Shown here piece after piece: positions 50,037 to 60,633 of a stretch of DNA of 64,000 bases. Each line of letters opens with the position of its first letter. Position 1 is the first letter of the stretch. Position numbers and translations under genes: made by a program. This DNA comes from Pseudomonas massiliensis. GTDB lineage: Bacteria > Pseudomonadota > Gammaproteobacteria > Pseudomonadales > Pseudomonadaceae. The notes beneath the pieces were generated by a model. That model had not been told where the DNA came from. It saw only the letters and a list, made by a program, of their open reading frames with translations, and did no database searches. The DNA is taken from positions 496,001 through 560,000 of the forward strand of contig NZ_CCYK01000006.1 in assembly GCF_000826105.1 (NCBI RefSeq). The letters are read 5' to 3'.

Positions 50037-51032
50037 TCAGCGCAGCGAGGGACCATTGAAGCCAAGCCACATGGCCATTTCGCTGGCAACGCTGGCGCCC
50101 AGCTTCTTGGAGAAGCGATCGAGCGGGGATTCTTCGACCGTGAAGTCGACGAGATCCTTGGCACCGACCAGTTCCCGGGCCACGTAGCTACTGCTGCCGA
50201 GCCCGTCGATCAGCCCCAGGGCAAGCGCCTGCTCGCCCGACCAGACCAACCCGGAGAACAGCTCGGGGTGGTCCTTGTCCTTCAGGCGCTCGCCACGGCC
50301 CGCCTTGACCTGAGCAATGAACTGCCTGTGGGTGGTGTCCAGCACACCCTGCCAGAAGCGGGTTTCCGATTCCTTGACTGGCTGGAACGGATCGAGGAAG
50401 GCCTTGTGCTCGCCTGAACTGTAGGGCCGACGCTCGACCCCAAGCTTTTCCATGGCGCCGACGAAACCATAGCCTGCGGCGGTCACGCCAATGGACCCCA
50501 CCAGGCTGGCCTTGTCGGCGTAGATTTCGTCCGCCGCGCTGGCGATGTAGTAAGCCCCCGAAGCGCCCAGGTCCGCGATGACCGCGTAAAGCTTGATATC
50601 CGGATGCAACGCGCGCAGACGTTTGATCTCGTCATACACATAGCCGGACTGCACCGGACTGCCGCCCGGACTATTGATGCGCAGCACCACACCCTTGACC
50701 CGAGGATCATCGAAGGCCCGGCGCAGGCTGGTCACGATGTTGTCGGCGCTGGCATCTTCCTTGTCGGCGATCACACCTTTCACATCGATCAGCGCAGTAT
50801 AGCTGTCGCCCTTGCCAGCGCTTTTTTCCAGCTTCCCAATGGGGGAAAAGAGGAAGAGCATGCCCAGCAGGTAAAGGAAGGTAAGGCTTTTGAAGAAGAT
50901 TCCCCATCGACGGGCGCGGCGCTGTTCCTGCACGCTGGCCAGAAGGGTTTTCTCCAGCAGCTTCCAGCTGCGTTCATCGCCTGCACGACCGGACTCATCC
51001 GCGGCGGGAGGCGCTTTCCATTCATCCGACAT
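50037..51032 (-). CDS. sppA: S49-family peptidase (SppA/SohB-like)
   Basis: Membrane-anchored serine protease of 331 residues. One N-terminal transmembrane segment (FFKSLTFLYLLGMLFLFS), then the S49 domain: INSPGGSPVQSGYVYDEIKR and the catalytic Ser in LVGSIGVTAAGYGFVG. It probably degrades signal peptides or membrane-protein remnants. The start at ATG 51032 has GGTGAG upstream. Single-domain type, half the length of E. coli SppA. Confidence 0.9.
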   Translation of the reverse strand: MSDEWKAPPAADESGRAGDERSWKLLEKTLLASVQEQRRARRWGIFFKSLTFLYLLGMLFLFSPIGKLEKSAGKGDSYTALIDVKGVIADKEDASADNIVTSLRRAFDDPRVKGVVLRINSPGGSPVQSGYVYDEIKRLRALHPDIKLYAVIADLGASGAYYIASAADEIYADKASLVGSIGVTAAGYGFVGAMEKLGVERRPYSSGEHKAFLDPFQPVKESETRFWQGVLDTTHRQFIAQVKAGRGERLKDKDHPELFSGLVWSGEQALALGLIDGLGSSSYVARELVGAKDLVDFTVEESPLDRFSKKLGASVASEMAMWLGFNGPSLR

Positions 51033-51036
51033 CCGT

Positions 51037-51714
51037 CTACTCACCTTTGGCTGATAAGGGTTCGCCCGGCTGCAACCAGGCGGTCAATTGGGAGAAATGC
51101 TCGATTGCCAGCACCGGCTCGTAGGCCATCAGCGCGCTCAATTCCATGGCGCCGTAACCTACCGCCACGCACGGCATGCCGACATTGCGCGCCATCTGCA
51201 GGTCGAAGGCCGAGTCACCGATCATCAGGGCCCGCTGCGGACGCACGCCACAATGGGCCAGGATCTGCTCGAGCATCAGAGGGTCCGGCTTGCTGCGGGT
51301 TTCATCCGCGGCGCGGGTGACATCGAAGAAATCGGCCAGGTCGTGGCCTTTAAGTACTCGGTCAAGCCCGCGCCTCGCCTTGCCGGTGGCGACCGCCAGC
51401 TGGTAACCGGCCCGCCGAAAGGCGACCAGCCCTTCGGCCACGCCCTCGAACAGGGGCGAGGGCGTGGCCTCCAGCGCTATGTAGCGTTCGGCGTAATGTT
51501 CGCGGAACAAGGGGATGGACGCTTCGTCCAGCAGAGGATACAGGGCCTGGATGGCCTCGGGCAGGCCAAGCCCGATGATGCCCTTGATCTGTGTCGCATC
51601 CCTGGGCGCCAGGCCCATGGCCCGCGCGCCATGCTGCATGGCATCGACGATGCGGGCGATGGAATCGGCCAGGGTGCCGTCCCAGTCGAAGACAAGCAGG
51701 TCATAGTCAGGCAC
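51037..51714 (-). CDS. HAD-family hydrolase (phosphoglycolate phosphatase-like)
   Basis: Haloacid-dehalogenase-fold phosphatase of 225 residues. Nucleophile motif [10 protein letters not shown] near the N terminus, the Lys/Asp motifs [12 protein letters not shown] and [12 protein letters not shown] follow. Start is GTG at 51714, overlapping rluC by 8 bases with GGAG 11 bases upstream; a longer frame exists but only mirrors rluC. Substrate not determined by sequence. Confidence 0.88.
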   Translation of the reverse strand: MPDYDLLVFDWDGTLADSIARIVDAMQHGARAMGLAPRDATQIKGIIGLGLPEAIQALYPLLDEASIPLFREHYAERYIALEATPSPLFEGVAEGLVAFRRAGYQLAVATGKARRGLDRVLKGHDLADFFDVTRAADETRSKPDPLMLEQILAHCGVRPQRALMIGDSAFDLQMARNVGMPCVAVGYGAMELSALMAYEPVLAIEHFSQLTAWLQPGEPLSAKGE

Positions 51715-52663
51715 TGGCCAGGCGCTCCACGGCCGAGGCCCAGGTATCATCGACCGGCGCCTTGACTTCCAGCCGACTGCCATCGGGCAGGGTCAGCGAC
51801 AAAGCGTAGGCGTGCAGGAACAGACGCTTGCCACCCAGCTCACGAAGCTCGCGGGTAAAGGCTTCGTCGCCGTATTTTGGATCGCCGGCGATGCAATGGC
51901 CGGCATGCAGGGCATGGACGCGGATCTGATGAGTGCGCCCGGTGACCGGGCGCGCCTCCACCAGCGTGGCGAAATCGCCGAAGCGGCGCAGTACCTTGAA
52001 CAGTGTCAACGCCTCCTTGCCTTCCGGATTCACCTCGACCATCCGCTCGCCCGAGCGCAGGTTGCTCTTGAGCAAGGACGCGCTGACCTGTTTCTTGCCG
52101 GTGGGCCAGTGCCCTCTCACCAGGGCCATGTAGCGCTTGTCCACGCCATCCCCGCGCAGGGCCTCGTGCAGATGCCGCAGCATGCTGCGCTTCTTGGCGA
52201 TCATCAGCAGCCCGGAGGTATCGCGGTCCAGGCGATGGACCAGTTCCAGCTCCTTGGCATCGGGACGCAGTTGACGGAACGCCTCGATCACCCCGAAGCT
52301 CAGGCCACTGCCGCCGTGAACGGCGATGCCCGCGGGCTTGTTGAGGATGATCAGCGCCTTGTCTTCATGGACGATGGCCGCCTCCAGCCGTTCGAGCAGG
52401 CCCTGGGCGACCGGGACCGGCGCGTCGCGCTCAGGCAGGCGTATCGGCGGCACGCGGATGATATCGCCAGCCTGCAACTTGTATTCGGGCTTGATCCGCC
52501 CCTTGTTCACCCGCACCTCGCCCTTGCGCAGGATGCGATATACCAGCGTCCGGGGAATGCCCTTGAGCGCGGTGATAAGGAAATTGTCGATGCGTTGGCC
52601 GGCAAGTTCCGGCGCAACTTCAAGCATCTGGACGCCTGAAGTTGGAGGAGAGGTCGTGGTCAT
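51707..52663 (-). CDS. rluC: 23S rRNA pseudouridine synthase RluC
   Basis: Pseudouridine synthase of 318 residues. An N-terminal S4 RNA-binding domain ([20 protein letters not shown]) is followed by the catalytic motif [16 protein letters not shown], with the active-site Asp. Position next to rne supports RluC, which modifies 23S rRNA positions 955, 2504 and 2580 in E. coli. Divergent from rne. Confidence 0.94.
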   Translation of the reverse strand: MTTTSPPTSGVQMLEVAPELAGQRIDNFLITALKGIPRTLVYRILRKGEVRVNKGRIKPEYKLQAGDIIRVPPIRLPERDAPVPVAQGLLERLEAAIVHEDKALIILNKPAGIAVHGGSGLSFGVIEAFRQLRPDAKELELVHRLDRDTSGLLMIAKKRSMLRHLHEALRGDGVDKRYMALVRGHWPTGKKQVSASLLKSNLRSGERMVEVNPEGKEALTLFKVLRRFGDFATLVEARPVTGRTHQIRVHALHAGHCIAGDPKYGDEAFTRELRELGGKRLFLHAYALSLTLPDGSRLEVKAPVDDTWASAVERLASA

Positions 52664-52692
52664 GGCGCGGATAATATCAATTTTTGAGCCAT

Positions 52693-52721
52693 TTGAAGCA
52701 CTTAATGTTTGCTGCTATAGT
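52693..52721 (+). promoter_or_regulatory. Sigma-70 promoter of rne
   Basis: TTGAAG (52693-52698) and TATAGT (52716-52721) are 17 bases apart, a good housekeeping promoter reading rightward. It places the rne transcript start near 52728, about 735 bases before the coding region. Confidence 0.75.
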
Positions 52722-52727
52722 CCCGAA

Positions 52728-53462
52728 CGCCGCCATAAGCGGCTGGGGAGTGACAGACGGTAAACGACCGCCGCTTACCCAGTTGGTCAAACAGGACGCG
52801 AGGCCGTCCGACGGGGCTTTCAGCGCGCGGTGCCCCCTGGGGCGCACCAAGGGCGCGGCCTGGCAGAACGAGTCGATACCAGCAGGGTAGCCTTATCAGC
52901 CCTGGGTGTTCGAACCTGTGGCTATGACAAGAGCCCAGCCGTTCATGCCCGGCCCAAGCTGTTGGCTTCGGAAATACAAGCCTTGATTTTTTACGTGCGG
53001 CAGCCCACCGGCGCCGTGATAAATGCCAACCCGTTGCGGATTCAGCGCGCGGCAGCACCCGAATTATCAGGGATACGTGTAGGGTGGAGATGCACAGGTA
53101 ACGTGCCGTGTGGCACCGAGCCCTGCCAGGATCGACCTGGGTGGAGATGGAGTGGTTTGGCGGCCTGTGTTCAACCCGGCCTTACCGAACGAAGTACTTC
53201 CGGCCACCCCAGCAATCGAACCACGGCACGGCCGGCCCCGCACAGACGCCTTCGAAGGCTTCCGCGGCGCGCTGTCTGATTCCTCCTCCTGACTGAGTGC
53301 TTTTGACACCACACAAAGGCAGGACGCGTCGCCAGGTAGGGCCCGGAAAGAGCCTGGTTCCTGGCAGGAAGGCGAGCTACCTTCCTCGCACCTGAACACC
53401 GACCGTGAGAAGTCGTGTGTGCCGAACGCCGTTTCCGGCAGCCCGGAAACCGACGGTACTAC
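52728..53462 (+). ncRNA. Long rne 5' leader (probably contains the rne-II RNA motif)
   Basis: The 735 bases between the rne promoter and the rne start hold no convincing gene. They contain many hairpins, for example GTTTCCGG CAGC CCGGAAAC at 53431-53450, only 12 bases before the ATG. A structured RNA called rne-II was described upstream of RNase E genes of Pseudomonadales and probably lies here. In enterobacteria the rne leader mediates autoregulation by RNase E; the same is likely but unproven here. No Shine-Dalgarno sequence precedes the ATG. Confidence 0.7.
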
Positions 53463-56400
53463 ATGAAAAGAATGTTGATTAACGCAACTCAACCCGAAGA
53501 GTTGCGTGTCGCCCTGGTAGATGGCCAGCGGCTCTATGACCTGGATATCGAATCCGGCGCACGCGAGCAGAAGAAAGCCAACATCTACAAGGGCCGCATC
53601 ACCCGTATCGAGCCCAGCCTCGAAGCCGCCTTCGTGGACTTCGGCTCCGAGCGCCACGGCTTCCTGCCGTTGAAGGAAATTTCCCGCGAATACTTCAAGA
53701 AGACTCCGGAAGGCCGGGTCAACATCAAGGAAGTACTGAGCGAAGGCCAGGAAGTCATCGTTCAGGTCGAGAAGGAAGAGCGTGGCAACAAGGGCGCCGC
53801 CCTGACCACCTTCATCAGCCTGGCTGGCCGCTACCTGGTGCTGATGCCGAACAACCCACGCGCCGGGGGCATTTCACGCCGTATCGAAGGCGAGGAACGC
53901 AACGAACTGCGCGAGGCCCTGAACGGCCTGGTCGCCCCGGCCGACATGGGCCTGATCGTTCGCACCGCCGGCCTGGGTCGCAGCAGCGAAGAGATGCAGT
54001 GGGACCTGGACTACCTTCTGCAGCTGTGGACGGCCATCAAGGAAGCCTCCGTGGGCCGCGCTGCGCCTTTCCTGATCTATCAGGAAAGCAACGTCATCAT
54101 CCGCGCCATCCGCGACTACCTGCGCCAGGACATCGGCGAGGTACTGATCGACAGCGTGGAGGCCCAGGAAGAAGCCCTGACCTTCATTCGCCAGGTGATG
54201 CCGCAGTACGCCAGCAAGATCAAGCTCTACGAAGACAGCGTCCCCCTCTTCAACCGCTTCCAGATCGAAAGCCAGATCGAAACCGCCTTCCAGCGCGTGG
54301 TCGAGCTACCGTCCGGCGGCTCCATCGTGATCGACCCGACCGAAGCCCTGGTGTCCATCGACATCAACTCGGCGCGCGCCACCAAAGGCAGCGACATCGA
54401 AGAAACCGCCTTGCAGACCAACCTGGAAGCGGCCGAGGAAATCGCCCGCCAGCTGCGCCTGCGCGACATCGGCGGCCTGATCGTCATTGACTTCATCGAC
54501 ATGACCCCAGCCAAGAACCAGCGTGCCGTGGAAGAGCGTGTGCGTGAGTGCCTGGAGGCTGATCGTGCCCGCGTGCAAGTGGGACGCATCTCCCGCTTCG
54601 GCCTGCTTGAAATGTCCCGCCAGCGCCTGCGCCCCTCCCTGGGCGAAAGCAGCGGCATCGTCTGCCCGCGCTGCAGCGGTACCGGGATCATCCGCGACGT
54701 GGAATCCCTGTCCCTGGCCATCCTGCGTCTGATCGAGGAAGAAGCCCTGAAGGACCGTACCGCCGAAGTACGCGCCCAGGTACCTATCCCGGTGGCTGCT
54801 TTCCTGCTCAACGAAAAGCGTAACTCCATCACCAAGATCGAACTGCGCACCCGGGCCCGCATCATCATCCTGCCCAACGACCACCTGGAAACCCCCCATT
54901 TCGAAGTCCAGCGCCTGCGCGACGACAATCCCGAAGTACTGAACGCCCAATCCAGCTACGAAATCGCCGCGGCCGAGGCCGAGGAGGTCCAGCCAGTGGC
55001 CGCTACCCGCACCCTGGTCCGCCAGGAAGCCGCGGTCAAGACCGCCCCGGCCCGCGCCAACGCGCCGATGCCCGCGACTGAAGAGGCCCAGCCTGAGCCA
55101 GTGCCGAGCACCGCGCCGGCTACCGCCGAGCCTAGCCTGTTCAAGGGCCTGGTGAAGTCGCTGGTCAGCCTGTTCGCCGGCAAGGAAACCCCTGCCGCCC
55201 CGGCGCCCGTGGCCACCGCCGCCACGCCCAAGCCGACCAGTGAGCGGAGCAGCCGCAACGAAGAGCGCCGCAACGGCCGCCAGCAGAGCCGCAACCGCAA
55301 CGGCCGTCGCGACGAAGAGCGCAAGCCACGCGAAGAGCGCGCAGGCCGTGAGGAGCGCGCACCGCGTGAGGAACGTGCCCCGCGTGAAGAGCGTGCGCCG
55401 CGTGAGGACCGCGCTCCGCGTGAAGAGCGTGTCGGCCGCGAGGAAGCGCCAGTCGCTCGCGAGGAACGCGCGCCCCGCCCGGCGCGTGAAGGCCGCGCAC
55501 CCCGTGAGGACCGCCGTGGTCGTGAAGACCGCCCCGTGCGTGAGCTGCGTGAACCTTTGGACGCTCCGGCCACCCCGGCGCGTGACGAGGCCCCGGCCCG
55601 TGCCGAGCGCAGCGAACGCCCTACTCGTGAAGAGCGTGCCCCGCGCGAGCTGCGTGAAGAGCGTGCTCCACGGGAAGGTCGTGAAGAGCGGGCCCCGCGT
55701 GAAGAGCGCGCCCCCCGTGAGGAACGCGCTCCACGCGAGGAACGCCAGCTGCGTCCCGCCCGCGAGGAGGCTGCCAGCTCCGAGTCGGCCACCGCTGAGG
55801 AAGCCGCGCTCAATGAAGAGTTGCTGGACGACAATCACGACAACCAGGAAGGTCAGGAAGGCGAACGTCCACGCCGCCGCTCTCGTGGCCAGCGTCGCCG
55901 CAGCAACCGCCGCGAGCGTCAGCGTGACGCCAATGGCGAGTTGATCGGTGGTGAAGGCGAGGAAGCGGAAGGCACCGAGCTGTCCGCCCTTGCCGCTACC
56001 GCCGCGGCCGCGGAAGGCGCTATCAGCCCCGCCGCTGAAGCCCAGGCTCACGAACGTGCCGAGGCCGCCACCGCCAGCCTGCCTGCCGCTGAGCAAGCCA
56101 CCAAGCCCGCCGACGAGGTTACCGCCGCGCCGGAGATCGTGGCCACCCCTGCCGAACAGGCGCACGCCATCGTGCCAGCGCCTCTGGAGCGCCTGGTCGA
56201 AGCCCCGGCAGCCGCCGAGCCTGCGCCTGAGCCTCTGCCCGAAGTGGCCGTAGCGCCAGTAGTGGAGCAGCCGGTACAACAGGTAGAAGTGCCTGCCGCG
56301 ACCGCGGCCGCCGAACAGCCCGTTGCTCCGGTGGCAGACTCGCCTGTAGCCGCCAGCCTAGGCGAAACCGCCGCGCCAGCCCCGCAGGAAGGCTTCACCG

Positions 56401-56951
56401 AAGCCACCCCGGCCGCCGAGGCGCCTGTCGTCGAGGCGCCAGCTCCGGCGCCGGTGATGCTCAGCAACGGCCGCGCACCGAACGATCCGCGGGAAGTCCG
56501 CCGCCGCAAGCGTGAAGCCGAGTTGGCCGCCGCTGCCGCGCGGGAAGCCGAGGAAGCCGCTCGCCTGGCCGGCGCCACCGCCCTGGCCGAAGCCGAAGCA
56601 CCGGTGCAGGCGGAAGTGGCCGCCCCGGTCGAGGTTGAACCTAACCAGGCTGTCGCCACTGAGGCTGCCGCCGAGGCCCTGAGCGCAGCAGCCGAGCATC
56701 GCGCCGCAGCTGAACATGCACAGGCCGAGCCCGTGCAGCAGGCGCCGATCGAGGTCTCTCCCGCCCAGGCTGCGCCAACCCAGGCCGAAGCGGTAGAAGC
56801 CGAAGTTGAAAAAGCCGAAGCTGTGCAGGGTGAAGCTGCACAGGCCGAGCCTTCCCAGGCGCTTGACGAAAACGTCAAGACCGCCGAGGAAGCTGCTGCC
56901 GGGACCGAGCAGGCCGAAGAAGCCAACAAGACGCCCAAGCCTCTGGCATAA
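53463..56951 (+). CDS. rne: Ribonuclease E
   Basis: Endoribonuclease and degradosome scaffold of 1162 residues. The N-terminal catalytic half has the S1 domain, the metal-binding Asp300 ([13 protein letters not shown]) and Asp343 (VIDFIDM), and the zinc-link cysteines Cys401 and Cys404 (CPRC). The C-terminal half is disordered: an arginine-rich block with many REERAP repeats (about residues 610-765), an Arg-rich segment ([18 protein letters not shown]), long Ala/Glu/Pro stretches, and NDPR at 1007-1010. Such REER repeats and NDPR are reported interaction motifs of P. aeruginosa RNase E. The ATG at 53463 ([10 protein letters not shown]) is the family start. Confidence 0.97.
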   Translation: MKRMLINATQPEELRVALVDGQRLYDLDIESGAREQKKANIYKGRITRIEPSLEAAFVDFGSERHGFLPLKEISREYFKKTPEGRVNIKEVLSEGQEVIVQVEKEERGNKGAALTTFISLAGRYLVLMPNNPRAGGISRRIEGEERNELREALNGLVAPADMGLIVRTAGLGRSSEEMQWDLDYLLQLWTAIKEASVGRAAPFLIYQESNVIIRAIRDYLRQDIGEVLIDSVEAQEEALTFIRQVMPQYASKIKLYEDSVPLFNRFQIESQIETAFQRVVELPSGGSIVIDPTEALVSIDINSARATKGSDIEETALQTNLEAAEEIARQLRLRDIGGLIVIDFIDMTPAKNQRAVEERVRECLEADRARVQVGRISRFGLLEMSRQRLRPSLGESSGIVCPRCSGTGIIRDVESLSLAILRLIEEEALKDRTAEVRAQVPIPVAAFLLNEKRNSITKIELRTRARIIILPNDHLETPHFEVQRLRDDNPEVLNAQSSYEIAAAEAEEVQPVAATRTLVRQEAAVKTAPARANAPMPATEEAQPEPVPSTAPATAEPSLFKGLVKSLVSLFAGKETPAAPAPVATAATPKPTSERSSRNEERRNGRQQSRNRNGRRDEERKPREERAGREERAPREERAPREERAPREDRAPREERVGREEAPVAREERAPRPAREGRAPREDRRGREDRPVRELREPLDAPATPARDEAPARAERSERPTREERAPRELREERAPREGREERAPREERAPREERAPREERQLRPAREEAASSESATAEEAALNEELLDDNHDNQEGQEGERPRRRSRGQRRRSNRRERQRDANGELIGGEGEEAEGTELSALAATAAAAEGAISPAAEAQAHERAEAATASLPAAEQATKPADEVTAAPEIVATPAEQAHAIVPAPLERLVEAPAAAEPAPEPLPEVAVAPVVEQPVQQVEVPAATAAAEQPVAPVADSPVAASLGETAAPAPQEGFTEATPAAEAPVVEAPAPAPVMLSNGRAPNDPREVRRRKREAELAAAAAREAEEAARLAGATALAEAEAPVQAEVAAPVEVEPNQAVATEAAAEALSAAAEHRAAAEHAQAEPVQQAPIEVSPAQAAPTQAEAVEAEVEKAEAVQGEAAQAEPSQALDENVKTAEEAAAGTEQAEEANKTPKPLA

Positions 56952-56964
56952 GCGCCTGACGTAG

Positions 56965-57003
56965 AAAAGCCCCTGCCATCGTAAGATGACAGGGGCTTTT
57001 TCT
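56965..57003 (+). terminator. Intrinsic terminator of rne
   Basis: AAAAGCCCCTGCCATC (56965-56980) and GATGACAGGGGCTTTT (56985-57000) form a 16-bp stem with one mismatch, loop GTAA, followed by TTCTTGG; the A and T ends make it work in both directions, so it may also end the leftward xdhC-mobA transcript. Confidence 0.9.
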
Positions 57004-57025
57004 TGGTCGCGATTCAGCGTGGGCA

Positions 57026-57631
57026 TCAGCGCCGGCCCGCACCCTCCAGGTCGGCAGGTATGTCGACATCATGCACCACGCCGGGGTCGCTAACCTCTAC
57101 CCAGGCTACATCCGGTTGAGACAGCAACTGACGGGCGCCAACGTCCCCACTAAGCTGTTCCAGCCCGGCTCGCTGGTCCGCTGCGAAACCCACCGGATGT
57201 CCTCGTCGGCCTTGGTACAGGGGCGCAGCGAGGGAATGCTGAGCCAGGGCAGCAACCACCTGGTGCAGGGTTTGCGGGCGGATCCAAGGCATGTCGCCGA
57301 GCAGCACCAGCCAGCCGCAGGCTTGCGCCCGGGCGCGTACGGCCGCGCTCAGGCTATCGCCCATGCCAGCGGAGGGCACTGCGAGGGTTTCGACGCCGTG
57401 CCGGCGAGCCAGCTCGCTTAACCGCTCCCGCTCATCGCTTCCCTGACGGATAATCAGCAACCGCTCGCCAGGCCAGTCGTCCAAGGGCGCCAGGGCATGT
57501 TCCACGACAGGACGAAGGCTGCCATCCAGGCCGGTGCACGGCATGAGGAGCTTGTGAGGCCCCGCGCCGCCCTGCGCTCGGAAGCGCCGACCATAACCAG
57601 CGGCCAGTACCACAGCGCAGGGGTACTTCAT
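57026..57631 (-). CDS. MobA-like NTP transferase (molybdenum cofactor cytidylyl-/guanylyltransferase type)
   Basis: Nucleotidyltransferase of 201 residues. AVVLAAGYGRRFRAQGG is the nucleotide-binding motif, MPCTGLDGSLRPVVEHAL and LLGDMPWIRPQTL the active site with metal-binding Asp, and RRGHPVGFA the typical C-terminal motif of the MocA group. MocA attaches CMP to molybdopterin for xanthine-dehydrogenase-type enzymes. The overlap with an XdhC gene (ATGA) supports that role. No molybdoenzyme subunit genes are in the window. Confidence 0.85.
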   Translation of the reverse strand: MKYPCAVVLAAGYGRRFRAQGGAGPHKLLMPCTGLDGSLRPVVEHALAPLDDWPGERLLIIRQGSDERERLSELARRHGVETLAVPSAGMGDSLSAAVRARAQACGWLVLLGDMPWIRPQTLHQVVAALAQHSLAAPLYQGRRGHPVGFAADQRAGLEQLSGDVGARQLLSQPDVAWVEVSDPGVVHDVDIPADLEGAGRR

Positions 57632-58578
57632 GCAACTCGGTTCTTCACGGCGACGATTTCCGCCATCAAGGAAAGCGCGATCTCGGCGGGCGTATGGCTA
57701 CCGATAGGCAAGCCAACAGGGCCGTGAAGCCGGGCCAGCGTTTCCGGGGCAAGCCCCAGGGTAGCGAGGTTGGCGCGGCGCTTTTCACTGTTGATCCGCG
57801 ACCCGAGGGCGCCAACATAGAAGGCGCGGGAAGTCAGGGCGGTGAGCAAGGCCATGTCATCCAGACGAGGATCATGGGTCAAGGCCACGATGGCGGTGCG
57901 CTCGTCCGGTTCGATGGATAGCACGGCATCATCGGGCATGCCAGTGACGAAACGGCCGTGGTTGCTCTCCCAGCCTTGGCTGAACTCATCGCGCGGGTCG
58001 CACACCAGAACCTCGAAATCGAGCATGGTCGCCAGGTCCGCCACATACCGGGACAATTGCCCCGCCCCGATCAGCATCAGGCGCCAGCGGGGACCATGAA
58101 CGGTCCGCAGGTATTGGCCGTCGAACTCATGTATCGCTTCTCGACCGGCGGTGACCAAACGTACCGCTCCGGTGGCCAGGTCCAGCTCACGTACCACCAC
58201 CTGATGGTTGGCGCAGCGAAGCAGCAGTTCGTCCACCCAGGCCGCGTCCTCGATTCGTTCCTGGGTCAGGCGCAGGGTACCGCCACAGGGCAAGCCGAAA
58301 CGAGCGGCCTCCTCCAGCGTCAGCCCGTAGGTGACCATGGACACGCGCTCCTTTTCCTGGCGCAGACGACCATCGTGCAGGCGTGCAATCAGGTCATCCT
58401 CGATACACCCACCTGACACCGATCCGCTGACCACCCCATCGTCGCGCAAGGCCAGCATGGCCCCAGGCGGACGAGGCGCGCTGCCCCAGGTCTGCACTAC
58501 CGTGTAGAGGACAACCTGTCGGCCCTCGTCTGCCCAGGTTCGCACATCCTGTAAAACGCCGAGGTCGACGCTATTCAT
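57628..58578 (-). CDS. XdhC/CoxI-family molybdoenzyme maturation factor
   Basis: Protein of 316 residues. The N-terminal XdhC_CoxI domain (VVQTWGSAPRPPGAMLALRD, VSGSVSGGCIEDDLI, GLPCGGTLRL) is joined to the C-terminal Rossmann domain (LIGAGQLSRYVADLATMLDF; ALTHDPRLDDMAL; YVGALGSRIN). XdhC-type proteins bind molybdenum cofactor, aid its sulfuration and insert it into xanthine-dehydrogenase-like enzymes. Lies 67 bases after murB and overlaps the MobA-like gene; this pair is not at this place in the Pseudomonas genomes I remember. Confidence 0.9.
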   Translation of the reverse strand: MNSVDLGVLQDVRTWADEGRQVVLYTVVQTWGSAPRPPGAMLALRDDGVVSGSVSGGCIEDDLIARLHDGRLRQEKERVSMVTYGLTLEEAARFGLPCGGTLRLTQERIEDAAWVDELLLRCANHQVVVRELDLATGAVRLVTAGREAIHEFDGQYLRTVHGPRWRLMLIGAGQLSRYVADLATMLDFEVLVCDPRDEFSQGWESNHGRFVTGMPDDAVLSIEPDERTAIVALTHDPRLDDMALLTALTSRAFYVGALGSRINSEKRRANLATLGLAPETLARLHGPVGLPIGSHTPAEIALSLMAEIVAVKNRVA

Positions 58579-58645
58579 GCCCTTGCCCCTTCATGTCTCG
58601 CCAGCCAGGAATTCCAAGCATCGGACGGCAACGAAGCGCTGGGGT

Positions 58646-59674
58646 TCAGGGACGTGGCAGCAGGTTGGGCTCCATTTCCAGCGCTACACCGAAACGTGCT
58701 TCGACAGAGCCCTGAATGTCTCGGGCCAGCGCCAGCAATTCGGCGCCCGTAGCGTTGCCGTGGTTGACCAGCACCAAGGCCTGGTCCTTGTGCACGCCGA
58801 CATCACCGCGGCGGTAGCCCTTCCAGCCGGCTTGTTCGATGAGCCAACCGGCGGCGAGCTTGGCCTGCCCGCCCGGCTGCGGATAAACCACCACACCGGG
58901 CCAGCGCGCCTTGATGGCAGCCGCCATGGCGCCGTCCACGATCGGGTTCTTGAAGAAACTGCCGGCATTGCCCAGACGGGCCGGATCAGGCAGCTTTTCC
59001 TGGCGGATGGAAGTGATGGCTGCGCTTACCGTCGCGAAGGTTGGCTCCGTCACCCCTTGCTCGCGCAGGCGATCGCGCACAGGGCCATAGTCCAGACGCA
59101 GCGGGCCATGGCGGTCCAGCCAGAAACGCACGCGCAGAATGACCCAGCGACCGGGGGTCTGCTTGAACAGGCTGTCACGATAGCCGAAACGGCAATCGAC
59201 CAGGCCGAATTCACAGAGTTCGCCGGTCTGGCGATCCAGCGCGGTCAGGCCGGCGAAGAGGTCTTTCACCTCAACCCCATAGGCACCCACGTTCTGCATG
59301 GGTGACGCCCCAACAGTGCCGGGGATCAGACTGAGGTTTTCCAGCCCACCCAAGCCTTGCCCGAGGGTCCAGGTGACGAAAGGATGCCAGGGCTCGCCCG
59401 CCTCCGCCTCTACCAGCACCCTGCTGCCTTCCTCGCGCAGCAGGCGCCGGCCCTGCCCCACCATGCGGATCACCAGGCCGGGCACATCACCGAGCAGCAG
59501 CAGGTTACTGCCCCCGCCAAGCAGGGAGACGTCCAGCCGGTTCGCCTCGGCGAACGCGAGCGCTTCGCGCAGCGCCTGCTCATCGGCCACCTCAGCGAAA
59601 TACTCCGCCTGCCCGTCGACGCCGAACGTGTTGTAGGGCTTGAGCGACACGCCCCGGCCGATCGCCAGGGTCAT
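58646..59674 (-). CDS. murB: UDP-N-acetylenolpyruvoylglucosamine reductase
   Basis: FAD enzyme of 342 residues (type I MurB) that completes UDP-MurNAc for peptidoglycan. [30 protein letters not shown] and [17 protein letters not shown] form the FAD site; GSFFKNPIV holds the catalytic Ser. The start at 59674 overlaps the kdsB stop (ATGA). In Pseudomonas genomes I know, a low-molecular-weight phosphatase gene stands between kdsB and murB; it is absent here. Confidence 0.96.
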   Translation of the reverse strand: MTLAIGRGVSLKPYNTFGVDGQAEYFAEVADEQALREALAFAEANRLDVSLLGGGSNLLLLGDVPGLVIRMVGQGRRLLREEGSRVLVEAEAGEPWHPFVTWTLGQGLGGLENLSLIPGTVGASPMQNVGAYGVEVKDLFAGLTALDRQTGELCEFGLVDCRFGYRDSLFKQTPGRWVILRVRFWLDRHGPLRLDYGPVRDRLREQGVTEPTFATVSAAITSIRQEKLPDPARLGNAGSFFKNPIVDGAMAAAIKARWPGVVVYPQPGGQAKLAAGWLIEQAGWKGYRRGDVGVHKDQALVLVNHGNATGAELLALARDIQGSVEARFGVALEMEPNLLPRP

Positions 59675-60438
59675 TCGGCCTCCAGCAGGCGCCGCACGCG
59701 CTCCAGGTCTTCGGGCGTGTCCACCCCTGGCGGAGGCGCTACCACGGCGTCGGCCACATGGATACGTACCCCATGCCAAAGCGCGCGGAGCTGCTCCAGG
59801 GACTCGGTTTTCTCCAGCCAGCACGGCCCCCAGGCCACGAAATCGCCAAGGAAGCCGGCGCGGTATGCGTAGATGCCGATATGCCGACGGTAGGGCACAT
59901 CCTCGGGCAGCTCGCCGGGCCGCTGGGCGAACGCGTCACGAGCCCAGGGCAAGGGCGCCCGGCTGAAGGTCAGCGCCAGGCCGGCCATGTCGGTGGCCAC
60001 CTTCACCACGTTAGGGTTGAACAGTTGCCGGGCCTCGAGCAACGGCTCGCTCAGGGTGGCCATGCGGGCCTCGATATTGGCAGCCAGGTTGGCGGCTACC
60101 TGGTCGATCACCGCTGGCGGGATCAAAGGCTCGTCGCCTTGAACGTTGACCACGATGGCATCGTCGGCTAGGCCCAGGACCGCCGCCACCTCGGCCAGGC
60201 GATCGGTCCCGGATTCATGGTCCGCGCGGGTCATTACTACCTCCGCGCCGAATTCCCGGCAGGCCTGGGCGATACGTTCATCATCGGTCGCGACCACGAC
60301 CCGAGCGGCCGCGCTGCGCTGGGCCTGCTCCCAGACGTGGCGGATCATCGGTTTGCCCGCAATGGCCTGCAGCGGCTTGCCCGGGAAGCGGGTCGAGCCA
60401 TACCGGGCAGGTATCACCACAGTGAACGCGACAGTCAT
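59671..60438 (-). CDS. kdsB: 3-deoxy-manno-octulosonate cytidylyltransferase
   Basis: CMP-KDO synthetase of 255 residues. [20 protein letters not shown], the motif [12 protein letters not shown] and [15 protein letters not shown] are conserved. It activates KDO for the lipopolysaccharide inner core. ATGA overlaps link it to ycaR and to murB. Confidence 0.96.
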   Translation of the reverse strand: MTVAFTVVIPARYGSTRFPGKPLQAIAGKPMIRHVWEQAQRSAAARVVVATDDERIAQACREFGAEVVMTRADHESGTDRLAEVAAVLGLADDAIVVNVQGDEPLIPPAVIDQVAANLAANIEARMATLSEPLLEARQLFNPNVVKVATDMAGLALTFSRAPLPWARDAFAQRPGELPEDVPYRRHIGIYAYRAGFLGDFVAWGPCWLEKTESLEQLRALWHGVRIHVADAVVAPPPGVDTPEDLERVRRLLEAE

Positions 60439-60620
60439 TTTTCCAGGCGCTCGTCATCGGTGAGGGTGCGGGCTTCGCTTTCCAGCATCACCGGAATGCC
60501 ATCGCGGATGGGGTATGCCAGGCCAGCACCCTTGCTGATCAGTTCGGTCTTGTCTTCGCTGAGCTTGAGCGGGCCCTTGCAGATGGGGCAGGCGAGAATG
60601 TCGAGCAGTTTGGTGTCCAT
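60435..60620 (-). CDS. Trm112/YcaR family small protein
   Basis: Protein of 61 residues: [20 protein letters not shown] carries the CPxC motif, and [18 protein letters not shown] is the conserved C-terminal half of the Trm112/YcaR family (one-zinc-knuckle fold). Function in bacteria is unclear. AAGGA precedes the ATG. Between lpxK and kdsB, its usual place. Confidence 0.93.
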   Translation of the reverse strand: MDTKLLDILACPICKGPLKLSEDKTELISKGAGLAYPIRDGIPVMLESEARTLTDDERLEK

Positions 60621-60633
60621 AGGAATCCTTGGG

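Noticed and set aside
54306..56279. 657-codon open frame antisense to rne
   Set aside because: It results from the repetitive Arg/Glu/Ala codons of the RNase E tail and resembles no known protein.
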